Shown one piece after another: positions 21,197-32,353 of a stretch of DNA of 64,000 nt. Numbering within the stretch: position 1 is the stretch's first letter; the number at the start of each line of letters is the position of its first letter. Under the pieces are notes generated by a model that was not told the DNA's origin, did not search any database, and saw only the letters and a list, made by a program, of their open reading frames with translations. The stretch comes from Aliamphritea spongicola (GTDB lineage Bacteria > Pseudomonadota > Gammaproteobacteria > Pseudomonadales > Balneatricaceae). The stretch lies in contig AP025283.1 in the NCBI GenBank assembly GCA_024347235.1, positions 248,001 through 312,000 on the forward strand, in the 5' to 3' direction. A program made the translations under genes and the position numbers.

Positions 21197-22573
21197 ATGT
21201 CAATCAGCGTATTTGATCTTTTAAAATTGGGGTGGGGCCATCGAGCTCGCATACAGTAGGGCCTATGCTGGCGGCGGCAGAGTTTGCCGATTATCTGCAG
21301 GAGCATGATCTGGCGGCAGACGTTGCCCAGGTGCGCGTTGAACTGTTCGGTTCACTGAGTGCCACCGGGGTGGGGCACGGTACCGATAAGTCAGTGGTCA
21401 TTGGCCTGCTGGGTGAACGTCCGGCACTGGTCAATCCGGAGATTATTGATCCGACGGTTGAGTCCATTAAAAGTGACGGCCGCCTGAATCTGCTGGGTAA
21501 GTACGATATCGAATTCATCTGGGAGCGCGACATGCTGCTGCTGGAAGAAAACCTGCCGTATCACCCGAATGCCATGCGCCTGAATGCATACAGCGCCGGT
21601 GGCGAGCAGCTGTACAGCAATACCTATTATTCAATTGGTGGTGGCTTTGTTATTGATGAAAGCCATGCCAGCAGCGATGCCCATCTGGTACCTCAGGTGG
21701 AGCTGCCGTACGAATTCAACAACGCGGTCGAACTGCTTGAACTGTGTAAGGCGAATAATTTCACCATCAGCCAGCTGATGATGGAAAACGAAAAGTCTGG
21801 CGTCCTGAAGCCGAAACCCGTGAAGGGCTGAAAAATATCTGGCGGGCGATGCGTGACTGCGTCAATAACGGCTTACGTAAAGAAGGCATTCTGCCTGGTG
21901 GTCTGAATGTGCGCCGCCGTGCATCCTCTTTGCATCAGTCTCTTAAAGAAGCCCGGGGCAGCAATATTATCAGCAGCACTCTGGGTGCGATGGACTGGGT
22001 TAACCTGTATGCGCTGGCGGTAAACGAAGAAAACGCTGCCGGTGGCCGTATGGTAACAGCACCGACTAATGGCGCAGCGGGCATTATTCCGGCGGTACTG
22101 ATGTATTTCATGGAATACACCGATCAGGTTGAAGAAGACAACGTGGTTGAGTTCCTGCTGGCGGCGGCTGCTATCGGTGCGCTGTGTAAGAAGAATGCTT
22201 CTATTTCCGGTGCGGAAGTGGGCTGTCAGGGCGAAGTGGGCTCTGCCTGTGCCATGGCTGCAGCGGGCCTGTGTGAAGTGCTGGGCGGTACACCTGAGCA
22301 GGTTGAGAATGCCGCAGAAATCGGCCTTGAGCATAACCTGGGTCTGACCTGTGACCCTGTTGGTGGTCTGGTGCAGGTGCCGTGTATCGAGCGAAATGCT
22401 ATTGCGGCGGTGAAAGCAATTAACGCAACACAGCTGGCACTGCGCGGTGACGGCGATCACTTCATCTCACTGGATAAGGTCATCAAGACCATGTGGGATA
22501 CCGGCATGGATATGCAGGACAAGTATAAGGAAACCTCCGGGGTGGCCTGGCGGTAAACGCGGTCGAGTGTTAA
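21197..22573 (+). CDS. sdaA: L-serine ammonia-lyase (serine dehydratase), iron-sulfur type (frameshifted)
   Basis: Converts L-serine to pyruvate and ammonia using a catalytic 4Fe-4S cluster. The N-terminal beta domain begins MSISVFDL then [14 protein letters not shown], and the alpha domain carries the Cys ligands ([47 protein letters not shown]). Three lost bases (about 21227, 21797 and 22540, the last in GGGGG) split the gene. Restoring the last one gives the expected [10 protein letters not shown] tail with stop at 22571-22573, a few codons past the apparent stop at 22556. CGGAG lies just before the ATG. Confidence 0.9.
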
Positions 22574-22580
22574 AGAAATG

Positions 22581-22613
22581 GCCGGCTCTGCTGTTACAGT
22601 GAGCCGGCTTTTT
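22581..22613 (+). terminator. Rho-independent terminator after sdaA
   Basis: GCCGGCTC at 22581-22588 pairs with GAGCCGGC at 22601-22608, followed by TTTTTG. It begins 7 bp after the corrected sdaA stop. Confidence 0.8.
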
Positions 22614-22680
22614 GTGTCACAGCGACATTTACAGGGGTATAAGTTTTTGCTTATGACTTATGCCCGGCTAATCTATATAG

Positions 22681-23904
<1,224 letters not shown>

Positions 23905-23915
23905 GCGGGTGTGCG

Positions 23916-23935
23916 GAGCCTGTTATAATGGGCTC
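23916..23935 (+). promoter_or_regulatory. Extended -10 element inside an inverted repeat, upstream of fghA
   Basis: TGTTATAAT at 23921-23929 matches an extended -10 (TGnTATAAT). It is flanked by GAGCC (23916-23920) and GGCTC (23931-23935), so a dimeric repressor could cover the promoter. No good -35 is visible. A second hairpin GATCCGC/GCGGATC at 23951-23969 lies between this element and the fghA start. Confidence 0.4.
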
Positions 23936-23991
23936 TGATCAGAATACGGAGATCCGCCGGACGCGGATCTTTCCCTCAACGGGAGAATATT

Positions 23992-24837
23992 ATGAGTATT
24001 GAAACACTCAGCTCGGTACGGAGCTTCGGTGGCTGGCACCGTCAGTACAGCCATCAGTCCGAAACACTGGGCTGCGCGATGCGCTTTGCTGTTTACCTGC
24101 CGCCGCAGGCAGAAGAGGGCGCAAAGGTACCGGTACTGTACTGGCTGTCAGGTCTGACCTGTACCGATGAGAACTTCATGCAGAAAGCCGGTGCACACCG
24201 GGTAGCTGCAGAGCTGGGCGTGGCCATTGTTGCCCCGGACACCAGCCCGCGCGGTGAAGATGTGCCGGATGACCCGGAAGGTGCCTATGACTTCGGTCTG
24301 GGTGCGGGTTTCTATGTGAATGCGACACAGGCCCCGTGGGATAAGCATTACCGCATGTATGACTATGTGGTGAATGAATTGCCGGCGCTGATTGAAGCCG
24401 AATTCCCGGTGTCAGACAAGAAAGCTATCAGTGGTCACTCCATGGGCGGTCACGGTGCGCTGATGATTACGCTGCGTAACCCGGGTATGTTTGTGTCGGC
24501 GTCTGCCTTCAGCCCGATCACTAACCCGGTGAATGCGCCGTGGGGTCAGAAAGCCTTCAGTAACTACCTGGGTGACGACGTTGACGCATGGCGTCAGTAC
24601 GATACCTGCGAACTGATCAAGCTGGCGGATTCAATCCCGCCGATGCTGGTGGATCAGGGCGGTGATGACGGCTTCCTGCACGAACAGCTGATGCCGGAGA
24701 ATCTGGTGGGGGCTGTGGCGTCCAGTGGTCTGAATTTTGAGCTGCGGATGCAGCCGGGTTATGACCACAGCTACTACTTCATTGCCAGCTTCATTGAAGA
24801 GCACCTGCGTTTCCATGCGGGTCATCTGAAAGGCTGA
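23992..24837 (+). CDS. fghA: S-formylglutathione hydrolase
   Basis: Intact 281-residue alpha/beta hydrolase (esterase D family) that hydrolyses S-formylglutathione to formate and glutathione. The nucleophile elbow is SGHSMGGHGA, the oxyanion region SGLTCTDENFMQKAG, and the catalytic His lies in GYDHSYYFI. A GGGAG site precedes the ATG. It follows frmA by 87 bp and may also have its own promoter. Confidence 0.94.
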   Translation: MSIETLSSVRSFGGWHRQYSHQSETLGCAMRFAVYLPPQAEEGAKVPVLYWLSGLTCTDENFMQKAGAHRVAAELGVAIVAPDTSPRGEDVPDDPEGAYDFGLGAGFYVNATQAPWDKHYRMYDYVVNELPALIEAEFPVSDKKAISGHSMGGHGALMITLRNPGMFVSASAFSPITNPVNAPWGQKAFSNYLGDDVDAWRQYDTCELIKLADSIPPMLVDQGGDDGFLHEQLMPENLVGAVASSGLNFELRMQPGYDHSYYFIASFIEEHLRFHAGHLKG

Positions 24838-24864
24838 TCATTAAAGCTGTTGTTTGATAAGAGT

Positions 24865-24899
24865 AACCCGGTTCAGTGAATGCTGAACCGGGTTTTTAT
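24865..24899 (+). terminator. Strong rho-independent terminator after fghA
   Basis: Perfect 12-bp stem AACCCGGTTCAG (24865-24876) with CTGAACCGGGTT (24883-24894), loop TGAATG, then TTTATT. A weaker hairpin ACACAG/CTGTGT with TTTTCT follows at 24971-24993. Confidence 0.88.
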
Positions 24900-25028
24900 T
24901 GTCTGAGCTAACACGCTGGCAGTAAAAACAGCCCGACCGCCTGTCAGATCCGGTCAGGCCGGGTACTAATACACAGCCCAACACTGTGTTTTCTGTACCA
25001 AGAGTTACTGCGGTTAGTGAGCAGAGTG

Positions 25029-25048
25029 GGTGCAGCTCAGGCTGCACC
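25029..25048 (-). terminator. Hairpin after the betaine-type ABC operon
   Basis: GGTGCAGC (25029-25036) and GCTGCACC (25041-25048) with a 4-nt loop stand 17 bp beyond the binding-protein stop. No T tract follows on the minus strand, so termination strength is uncertain. Confidence 0.45.
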
Positions 25049-25064
25049 ACCTGTCACAGGCTGA

Positions 25065-26037
25065 TCAGAAGCCCAGCCATTTCTGTACTTTTTCCGGGTT
25101 GTTCTGAACCCAGGCCCGGGCGTATTCGCCGGCGTCTTTTTCTCCACTGCCATGGCATAAATCCAGGCACTGATATCAGCACTTTCCAGTTTTACGTTTT
25201 GTAGCAGGCGGGCAATTTCCGGCGCGCGGTCATCCAGTGAAGTTGACCAGGCAACGTGGACATTGGCGTTATCCCAGGCAGTGCTGACGCTGGACTTGCT
25301 CATCCAGTCCGGATCATCCGTTGGCTTAACCATGGTCCACTTGCTGGCGTCGTATTCCGGCTCTTCCAGCATCACCAGATCGTAAAGCTTGAAGATGTGA
25401 TGCGGCGCATAGCAGTAACTGACAAAAGGCTCCTGCTTCTTCACCGCGGTATCCAGCTTGGACAGGGCCAGAGTTTCGTCCAGCTCCTGCAATTCAAAGA
25501 ATTCCGCAAAGCCGTAATCCCGGGCGCGGATTTTTCCACCGGAGTAGAACCCCAGCCAGTGGCACCGATCCAGACTTCACCGCGGCCGTCGCCGTCGGTG
25601 TCGAACAGACGGGCATTATCTTCATCCGCCAGATCGAAGACGGATTTGATGCCGTGTTTGTCGGCGGTTTCCTTGGTCACACAGTAGCCCTGCACCACGT
25701 CATAGGGCTTGCTGCTCAGGGTTACAGAGCCTTTACCGGTGTATTTGTCGATCAGGCTTTTCTGGTTGGGCATCCAGGCTTCCGGGTGCACATCAATGTC
25801 TCCTTTGCCGCTGTCCATGGCTTTGAAGATAACCGCGTTGTTGCCCGGCGAGATGTCCGCTTCCATGCCCAGTTCCTGCTCAATGACTTCTTTGAGCACG
25901 TAGGCGGTGACCTTGGCAGACGGCCAGTTCGGTTCGCCGATAACCACATCCGCAGCCTGTGCAGCGCCGGCCACAGACAGACCGGATGCCAGCAGAATGG
26001 CGGAGAGTACCTGGTTCAGTTTGTTGTTGTTTTTCAT
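25065..26037 (-). CDS. Glycine betaine/quaternary-amine-type ABC substrate-binding protein (frameshifted)
   Basis: ProX/OpuAC-like periplasmic binding protein of about 324 residues with signal peptide (SAILLASGLSVAGAAQA). Typical motifs are IGEPNWPSAKVTAYVLKEV, the GDIDVHPEAWMPNQ loop and WIGATGWGSTPVEK. Aromatic residues in these segments would build the cation cage. Frames change near 25530 and 25135; the true C-terminus reads EKVQKWLGF. Last gene of the ureohydrolase-ATPase-permease-binding protein series. The ligand may be a betaine or, given the first gene, a guanidino compound. Confidence 0.83.
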
Positions 26038-26056
26038 TACGGGTTCCTCACGGTTT

Positions 26057-27622
26057 TTATTTGGCTTTACGTTTATTCGGGTTGCCCTGAATGATGCGGT
26101 CGAGCACCATGGCGCATGCCAAAATGGCCAGGCCGGCGATCACCCTTGCCCCTGAGCGGCGTACTGCAGCGCGCTGAGGACATCTTCCCCAGGCCCTTGG
26201 CGCCGATCAGCGAGGCGATGACCACCATCGACAGGCACATCAGAATGGTTTGGTTAATGCCCGCCATGATGGATGGCATGGCCAGCGGAATATCCACTTT
26301 GAACAACAGGAACCATTTGCTGGCACCGAAGGCGGTGGCCGCTTCCCGGACGGTATCCGGCACCCCTGCATGCCCAGTGCAGTCAGGCGGACTACCGGCG
26401 GCATGCCGAAGATGATGGTGGCAATGATTCCCGGCGGTTTACCGGTGCCGAAGAAGGCGATAACCGGAATCAGATAGACGAATGCAGGCATGGTTTGCAT
26501 GAAGTCGAGAATCGGCCGCACGGTGGCATAGACCCGCTCGTTCTTGGCACACCAGATGCCTAACGGCACGCCGAATAACACACAGATGAAGCTGGCGGTG
26601 CCCAGCAGGGCAACGGTTGCCATGCTTTTTCCCAGAAGCCGAACAGGGCCAGATAGGCCAGCGCGCCGATGGTGAACAGGGTGACCCGGGGCCGGCCAGC
26701 CGCCATGCCAGTACCACGATGACCAGCATGACAATCGGCCATGGGGTGTCGACCAACACGACTTCGGTGGCGTCCAGTAGAATCCGGATCGCATCACGGA
26801 TGCCGTCGAACAGGCCTTCGCCGTTCAGGGTCAGCCAGCCAAACAGGCTGTCCACCCAGTTGGCCAGACCGCTGTGCCAGCTGCGGTCAGCGGGGAACAG
26901 TAACAGCCACTGTGGTGGTTCGGCGGCGGTGAAACGGTAGGCGGCCAGCGGGTAAACCAGTGCCATGATCAGCGCGCCCATCGAGGCACTCATTGCACTC
27001 AGGCCACAGCGGATACTGCGGTCGGCCCGCCACTGCATAAAGCGCTGTTCCAACAGCCAGTTGGCCAGGCTGCCCTGCAGAATTTTAATGGCAACCAGTA
27101 GCACCAGCCCAACGATGGTAATGCCGATACCTTCTGCTGCAGCCGCCGCAGCCGCCTGTTCGGCTTTCAGGGCGCCGGCCTGAAATGACTGGGCGCTGTT
27201 CATCAGAATTTCGCCGTTGATACTGCCTTCTTCAATGGCGGCGCGGGCCTGCTGAAAGCGTTCTTCGGCTTTGGCTGCAAGGCGTTCTGCCCGGGCCAGC
27301 TGATCCGCGCCCAGGTTGCCAAACAGGCCGCGGCAGATTTGTACGGCCATCACGGCTTCGGCAATCAGAAACGGCCAGAACCATGCCCACAGTCCGCGGG
27401 CGGCCAGCCATATAGGGCCGAACAGTGCGGCAGAGAGGTTGAAGGTAAATCGGTAATTGGCTGCGTTGCCCAGCTGTTCAAACTGTTCGGCATAGTAATC
27501 GCTGTTCTGACCGGCAAATTCCGGGCCAGACTGAGTTCTTTGTCGTTGCCGGCGCTCTGGTCGTCGCGGACCGGCTGATCATCGCGGACCGGGAGCAACG
27601 CAGAGGTGTGTGTACTGTTCAT
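26057..27622 (-). CDS. Betaine-type ABC permease with extended N-terminal region (frameshifted)
   Basis: ProW-like inner-membrane permease. The C-terminal half carries the BPD transmembrane domain ([31 protein letters not shown]..., [20 protein letters not shown] with the EAA-type loop). About 520 residues, longer than the roughly 350 of E. coli ProW: the extra N-terminal part holds a predicted coiled-coil ([20 protein letters not shown]), an Ala-rich run near [12 protein letters not shown] and added helices. At least four frame changes break the gene. AGGAGCG precedes the ATG at 27622, and ProV ends 12 bp upstream. Confidence 0.78.
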
Positions 27623-27634
27623 TGTGTATCGCTC

Positions 27635-28705
27635 CTATTTGCCACCCTGTATGCCGCGCAGTAAACGGCTGTTATCAACGACACCGATGTCGGTGCCGGC
27701 GTCGTCGGTGATGATGACGGCTCCCTGACCGGACACGGAAATGTCGATTAACTGGTCCAGGTCGGTACTCTCCGGGGCCCGCGGTGCGGTGCTGATATCG
27801 GTCTCCGGATGGCGGCTCAGCCAGTCCTGTAGCGGCTGCATGATGCTGCCGGCGTGGACCAGCTTGAGGCGGGATATGCCGGCAATGAAGTCAGCCACGT
27901 AATCGTCGGCCGGGTGGGTAATGATTTCTTCCGGGGTGCCGGTCTGCACGATCACACCGTCTTTCATGATGGCGATGCGGTCGCCGATGCGGATCGCTTC
28001 ATCCAGATCGTGAGTGATGAAGATGGTGGTCTTTTTCATCTCCCGGGACAGTTCCATAAACTGATCCTGAAGTTGCCGGCGGATCAGCGGGTCCAGGGCG
28101 CTGAAGGGTTCGTCCATCAGCAGAATATCCGGGTCTGCTGCCATGGCCCGGGCCAGATTAACCCGCTGTTGCATACCGCCGGACAGTTCGTGGGCAAAGT
28201 TGTCTTCCCAGCCGGTCAGATCCACCAGACCCAGTACTCTCTTGGCCACCTGATACCGTTCCCGCTTATTTACGCCCTGTACTTCTAACGGCAGGGCGAC
28301 GTTATCCCGTACGGTGCGGTGTGGCAGTAATGCGTTATTCTGAAAGACCATACCGATCTTGCTGGCGCGCAGCTGGCGCAGGGCAAGATCATCCTTGGCC
28401 ATGACATCTTCATCGTTGATCAGAATGGCCCCGGCAGTGGGTTCCAGCAGCCGGTTAATGTGGCGGACAAGGGTTGATTTGCCGCTGCCGGAGAGGCCCA
28501 TGATGCAGAAGATTTCTCCTTCACGGACGCTGAAATTGGCGTCGGCAACGCCGACGACGCAGTTATATTGCTGGCCGATTTCTGTTTTGCTCAGGCCCTG
28601 ATTAATGGCGGCCTCCAGTGCCTCTGTTGCCCGTTCGCCGAAGATTTTCCAGACATTGCGGCACTCAACGGCCACCTGTGGCTGGTGGGTTATTGCACTT
28701 GTCAT
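27635..28705 (-). CDS. Betaine-type ABC transporter ATP-binding protein (ProV-like)
   Basis: Intact 356-residue ATPase. Walker A is GLSGSGKST, signature LSGGMQQRVNLARA, Walker B LLMDEPFSALD, switch His in FITHDLDEA. The ProV-specific insert before the Walker A (TEALEAAINQGLSKTEIG) is present. A C-terminal CBS-like regulatory segment (IDISVSGQGAVIITDDAGTD) is expected to sense ionic strength in ProV homologues. It lies between the ureohydrolase and permease genes on the same strand. Confidence 0.9.
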   Translation of the reverse strand: MTSAITHQPQVAVECRNVWKIFGERATEALEAAINQGLSKTEIGQQYNCVVGVADANFSVREGEIFCIMGLSGSGKSTLVRHINRLLEPTAGAILINDEDVMAKDDLALRQLRASKIGMVFQNNALLPHRTVRDNVALPLEVQGVNKRERYQVAKRVLGLVDLTGWEDNFAHELSGGMQQRVNLARAMAADPDILLMDEPFSALDPLIRRQLQDQFMELSREMKKTTIFITHDLDEAIRIGDRIAIMKDGVIVQTGTPEEIITHPADDYVADFIAGISRLKLVHAGSIMQPLQDWLSRHPETDISTAPRAPESTDLDQLIDISVSGQGAVIITDDAGTDIGVVDNSRLLRGIQGGK

Positions 28706-28739
28706 TACGTATTAGCCCCTGTTATTGTTGTTTTCGGGT

Positions 28740-28763
28740 GTTGGCGGAGGGGTCTCCGCCAAC
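28740..28763 (-). other. Hairpin between ureohydrolase and ABC genes
   Basis: GTTGGCGGAG (28740-28749) pairs perfectly with CTCCGCCAAC (28754-28763). On the minus strand it sits 18 bp after the ureohydrolase stop and before the ProV-like gene. The following sequence is only moderately T-rich, so it may attenuate rather than stop transcription into the ABC genes. Confidence 0.5.
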
Positions 28764-28781
28764 GGAGGAGTGAGATCAGGC

Positions 28782-29804
28782 TTAGTCCTGACCGGCTTCC
28801 CGTTCACGGCGAACCGAGTCAGCAATCAGGCTGATCTGTTCGAACATGATGGCGGTGGAAGCAAAGGCGGTGATCTGGTTCGGGCTGTCCTTGGACGGAA
28901 TCATGCAGACCACGTCGGCACCAATGACGTTCAGCCCCTGCATCCCCTGCAAAATGCCGACCGCTTCATCCATGGTGAAACCGGAGCAGCCCGGCTCAAG
29001 GTTGGACACTGCCGGAGCCACCGCCGGGTCCAGACAGTCCAGATCGAAGGTGATGTAAACAGGCATGTCACCGACCCGCTCGCGGAGCAGATCTACCGTG
29101 CCCTGAACGCCGAGTTCGCGGAAGTCATCCATATCCACCATGCGGTAACCCAGGCGGTCACTGGTGCGTTTCCAGGTCAGGGTGCGGGTATGGCCGCGGA
29201 TACCGATCTGAATACTCTTTTCCGGGTCCACGTGGCCTTCTTTGGCCACATAGCTGCCCCAGTGTGCGGCAGACCGTTCTGCACCCAGCCAGTGGGGCAG
29301 GTGGTCCATGGTGTCGGTGTGGGCATCGAAGTGCACCATGGCGATTTTCTGGCCGCCGCTGAGTTTGGCATCCGGGCCGCCCAGTGCTTTGAGAATCGGG
29401 CCGGTAATGGAGTGGTCACCACCGATGGACACCGGGCGGACTCCGGCGTTATCCAGTTCCTTGTAGTAATTCTCGATATCGATAACGGTGGCGTCATTGA
29501 CCATGGCGCGGGGCATCAGAACGTCACCCAGGTCGTGGATCTTGCATTCATCCCAGGGCACGATGTTGAACTTGTTATGGGCCCGGCGGTAGGAACCGGA
29601 CACGTTACGCACAGCCCGGGGAGCCAGATGCTGATCCCGTTCTGTGGTGCCGTTACCGGTGCTGTGCGGTACACCTACCAGGGCGATATCACAGGCATTA
29701 ACGTCCGGATTGTGTGGGCAGCCGAACAGGGTTGGTACACCCCACCAGTAGAGATTTTTCATGAAAACGTCCTGATCGGACTTGAGGTGCTTTTCTTCGC
29801 TCAT
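28782..29804 (-). CDS. Ureohydrolase (agmatinase / guanidino-acid hydrolase family)
   Basis: Intact 340-residue binuclear manganese hydrolase that releases urea from a guanidino compound. All metal-binding motifs are present: GGDHSITGP, HFDAHTDT and TFDLDCLDP. The start at 29804 (MSEEKHLK) follows GAGGAAAA and is preferred to a GTG 12 bp upstream. The family includes agmatinase, guanidinobutyrase, guanidinopropionase and guanidine hydrolase, and motifs alone do not separate them. Co-orientation with a betaine-type importer and a divergent LysR regulator suggests an imported guanidino-acid or betaine-like substrate. No polyamine genes are nearby. Confidence 0.88.
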   Translation of the reverse strand: MSEEKHLKSDQDVFMKNLYWWGVPTLFGCPHNPDVNACDIALVGVPHSTGNGTTERDQHLAPRAVRNVSGSYRRAHNKFNIVPWDECKIHDLGDVLMPRAMVNDATVIDIENYYKELDNAGVRPVSIGGDHSITGPILKALGGPDAKLSGGQKIAMVHFDAHTDTMDHLPHWLGAERSAAHWGSYVAKEGHVDPEKSIQIGIRGHTRTLTWKRTSDRLGYRMVDMDDFRELGVQGTVDLLRERVGDMPVYITFDLDCLDPAVAPAVSNLEPGCSGFTMDEAVGILQGMQGLNVIGADVVCMIPSKDSPNQITAFASTAIMFEQISLIADSVRREREAGQD

Positions 29805-29932
29805 GGTTTTCCTCACACAGCATGCTGTTTATTGTTATGTGGTGTCAGATTCAGTGGCTGAACCTCACCGCTTTGATGCTGTTAACCGTAACGCGGAAAA
29901 ATCCCCGGGAGTATGCAAGAAAGTTCATGCTA

Positions 29933-29953
29933 TTTATGATTTAAAGTCATAAA
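29933..29953. promoter_or_regulatory. LysR-type operator candidate between ureohydrolase and LysR genes
   Basis: TTTATGA (29933-29939) and TCATAAA (29947-29953) form a perfect inverted repeat with a 7-bp spacer. It contains the LysR T-N11-A pattern (T at 29937, A at 29949). It lies in the 311-bp AT-rich divergent region, 129 bp upstream of the ureohydrolase start and 163 bp upstream of the regulator, which suits control of the divergent operon. Confidence 0.6.
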
Positions 29954-30115
29954 TGTTTATATGCTACTGTGATAAAAATACTGCTGAGTATCAGTATTTA
30001 TAGGGTATTGATAATTATTATCAAAAACTTGTAAATGCTGGATTATTGTTTTTGTGCCGTCTTACCCGGCAAGGATTTAGCGGGTTTACCAGCCATTTCA
30101 CTGAGGGTCTGAACC

Positions 30116-31042
30116 ATGCGCCGTATACCGCCCCTGAACAGTTTACGGGCTTTTGAAGCCACCGCCCGGCACCTGAGTTTCACCCGTGCGGCGGATGAGT
30201 TGTGCGTGACCCAGGGAGCCGTCAGCCGACACGTGCGGAATCTGGAAGAATACCTGGGTGTGCTGCTGATTCAGCGTAATACCCGGCACCTGAATCTGAC
30301 CGATGCCGGAGTCACCATGCTGTCCGGTCTGACCCAGTCATTTAATACCATCGCTAATACGGTTGAGGCGGTCACCAAACAACATAATGACCTGAACCTG
30401 CTGGTGTCGTCCGGCTTTGCCATGCTGTGGCTGATTCCCCGCCTGCACCGGTTCGAGGAAGACAGCAGTCACCCGCATGTGCGGCTGACCACCCGGGCGG
30501 GCAGTATCAGTTTTGAGCGGGAATATTTCGATGCGGGCATTATTTACGGTGACGGTAACTGGCCTGGGTTACAGGCGGAACTGGTCTTCAGGGAGCAACT
30601 GATTCCGGTGTGCTCCCAGGCGCTGATGAAAACCGAATATCCGTTAACGGATCTGGCCAACCTGAAACATCACACCCTGCTGCATCCGTCTACCGATCAC
30701 CGGGACTGGCGGGTCTGGCTGCAGGCCAATGAGGCAGAAGGTGTGGATCCCGATCAGGGGCTGGCATTTGAATCAATGGACGCGGCCCTAAGGGCTGCGT
30801 CCATGGGGCACGGAATTGCTATCAGTGACCTGTCGCTGATTCAGGATGAACTGGCTTCCCAGTGGTTGCTGCAGCCTTTCCCTGGCTCGTTCTACAGCGG
30901 TCAGGGTTATTACTTTGTCTATCCGCCGGAGAAGGCGGATTATCCACAGATACAGCGCTTTCAGGAATGGCTCGGCAGTGAGCTGGCGGACAGCCATGCC
31001 GGAACAGATACACCGGATGATCAGCCCGCCAGTGGCAGCTGA
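30116..31042 (+). CDS. LysR-family transcriptional regulator (GcvA-like)
   Basis: Intact 308-residue regulator. The N-terminal winged helix reads LNSLRAFEATARHLSFTRAADEL then VTQGAVSRHVRNLE, the GcvA/AmpR subgroup pattern. The C-terminal effector domain includes WPGLQAELVFREQLIPVCS and DAALRAASMGHGIAISD. It is divergent from the ureohydrolase and ABC genes and is their likely regulator. Its 3' end overlaps the convergent histidine kinase gene by 22 bp. Confidence 0.88.
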   Translation: MRRIPPLNSLRAFEATARHLSFTRAADELCVTQGAVSRHVRNLEEYLGVLLIQRNTRHLNLTDAGVTMLSGLTQSFNTIANTVEAVTKQHNDLNLLVSSGFAMLWLIPRLHRFEEDSSHPHVRLTTRAGSISFEREYFDAGIIYGDGNWPGLQAELVFREQLIPVCSQALMKTEYPLTDLANLKHHTLLHPSTDHRDWRVWLQANEAEGVDPDQGLAFESMDAALRAASMGHGIAISDLSLIQDELASQWLLQPFPGSFYSGQGYYFVYPPEKADYPQIQRFQEWLGSELADSHAGTDTPDDQPASGS

Positions 31043-32353
31043 ATATCAATTTGCAGGCCTGCCCCGGCAATATTGCGGGCACTGATGCTGCCATGATGTT
31101 GCTGAATGGCTCGCTGGGCAATGGCCAGCCCTAACCCGTAACCGCCCCGGCGGCGGGCGTTATCCAGCCGTACAAAGGGATTAAAGATATCTTCCAGCCG
31201 GCTTTCTTCCACCCCTGCACCCATGTCGGTCACGGTGATTCGGAAAGTATTTGCGGCAGACTCCGTTACCGCACGGATGATCACCTGGGTGTCTTCCGGG
31301 GTATGGGCAATGGCGTTGCGGATAACGTTCTCCAGTGCCCGCCATAACAGCTCGTGGTTAGCAGGGATGACCGCTTCTTTATCATCACACTGCAGCGCCA
31401 GCTGGCTGTTCTTTGCCCGGGCTTCCAGGCTGAGTTTATCCACAAGCTGCGCGAGCAGGTCAGGAATGCTCAGGTAGTCGTTCAGAGCGGGTGTCTGACG
31501 GCTGTCCAGCTGGGTCAGGGTAAGAACCTGATCAATCAGGTCATCCAGGCGGTTCAGTTCATGGCTGATCTGCTCACTGTCAGCTTCACCGATCGGCCGC
31601 TGCTGTTTTTCCAGCAATCCCAGCGCCAGCCGTACCCGGGTGAGGGGAGCGCAGCTCGTGGGAGATATCCTTGAGGAGCTGATCCAGGGTTTCCTGCTTG
31701 TGCTGTAATGCACCGGCCATATGATCAAAATCATCAGCCAGGCTGACCAGTTCATCTTTGCGCCGGCCAAGTTTCGGGCGGATTTGCTGCAGCGGTTCGC
31801 CCCGGCTGAGTGCCCGGGTGGCCTGCGAAAGTACCCTGACCGGACGGGTCAGGTACCAGGCCAGCCAGGCGCTGGCCAGTAAGCCGACAGCAATGAATAC
31901 CAGCCAGCGGAAATAACGGGGTGGGCGGCCTTCTGCCGGAGGCAGTGGCGGCAGCAGGGATGGTACAGCCTTACCGGCTTTGCCGGGTTTAAACATCCGT
32001 AATGTATAGCGCTGGCCATCCGGTGTGGTGACGGTTTGCTGCAGCTGTCTGTCTGCGGGCAGCTGCAGGATGAAGTCCGGAACTGAACGGCCCAGTAAAT
32101 CTTCCTGCTGTGTGTTCAGTACCCAGAGGCGGGGCAGCGCCCGGTGGTTCTGTTGCAGGTATTGCCGGGTAACACCGGGGCCACTGTGCTGCAGTAGTGC
32201 GGCAACGGCATTCAGCCGTTCTTTCTGTAACTGGTGAACGGAGGGTTTCAGTTCACCGGGCGGGGCCAGTAACCGCAGGCTGAACAGTAACACCAGCAGG
32301 CAGATAACCGTGGCGCTGAACCAGCAGAATATTTTCCAGAACAGGCGGCCCAT
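31021..32353 (-). CDS. Sensor histidine kinase, CpxA-like (frameshifted)
   Basis: Inner-membrane kinase partner of the response regulator just upstream. Helix 1 is FSATVICLLVLLFSLRLL and helix 2 FIAVGLLASAWLAWYLT, enclosing a periplasmic domain of about 125 residues. A HAMP segment (TRPVRVLSQATRALSRGE) leads to the H box LKDISHELRSPLTRVRLAL. The ATPase has NVIRNAIAHTPED, DMGAGV and GYGLGLAIAQR. One base is lost near 31645 inside the H box (a CC run). Start overlaps the regulator stop (TGATG). Confidence 0.85.

Noticed and set aside
28725..29861. 378-codon open frame antisense to the ureohydrolase
   Set aside because: The ureohydrolase has all metal-binding motifs on the minus strand; the antisense translation shows no family features.
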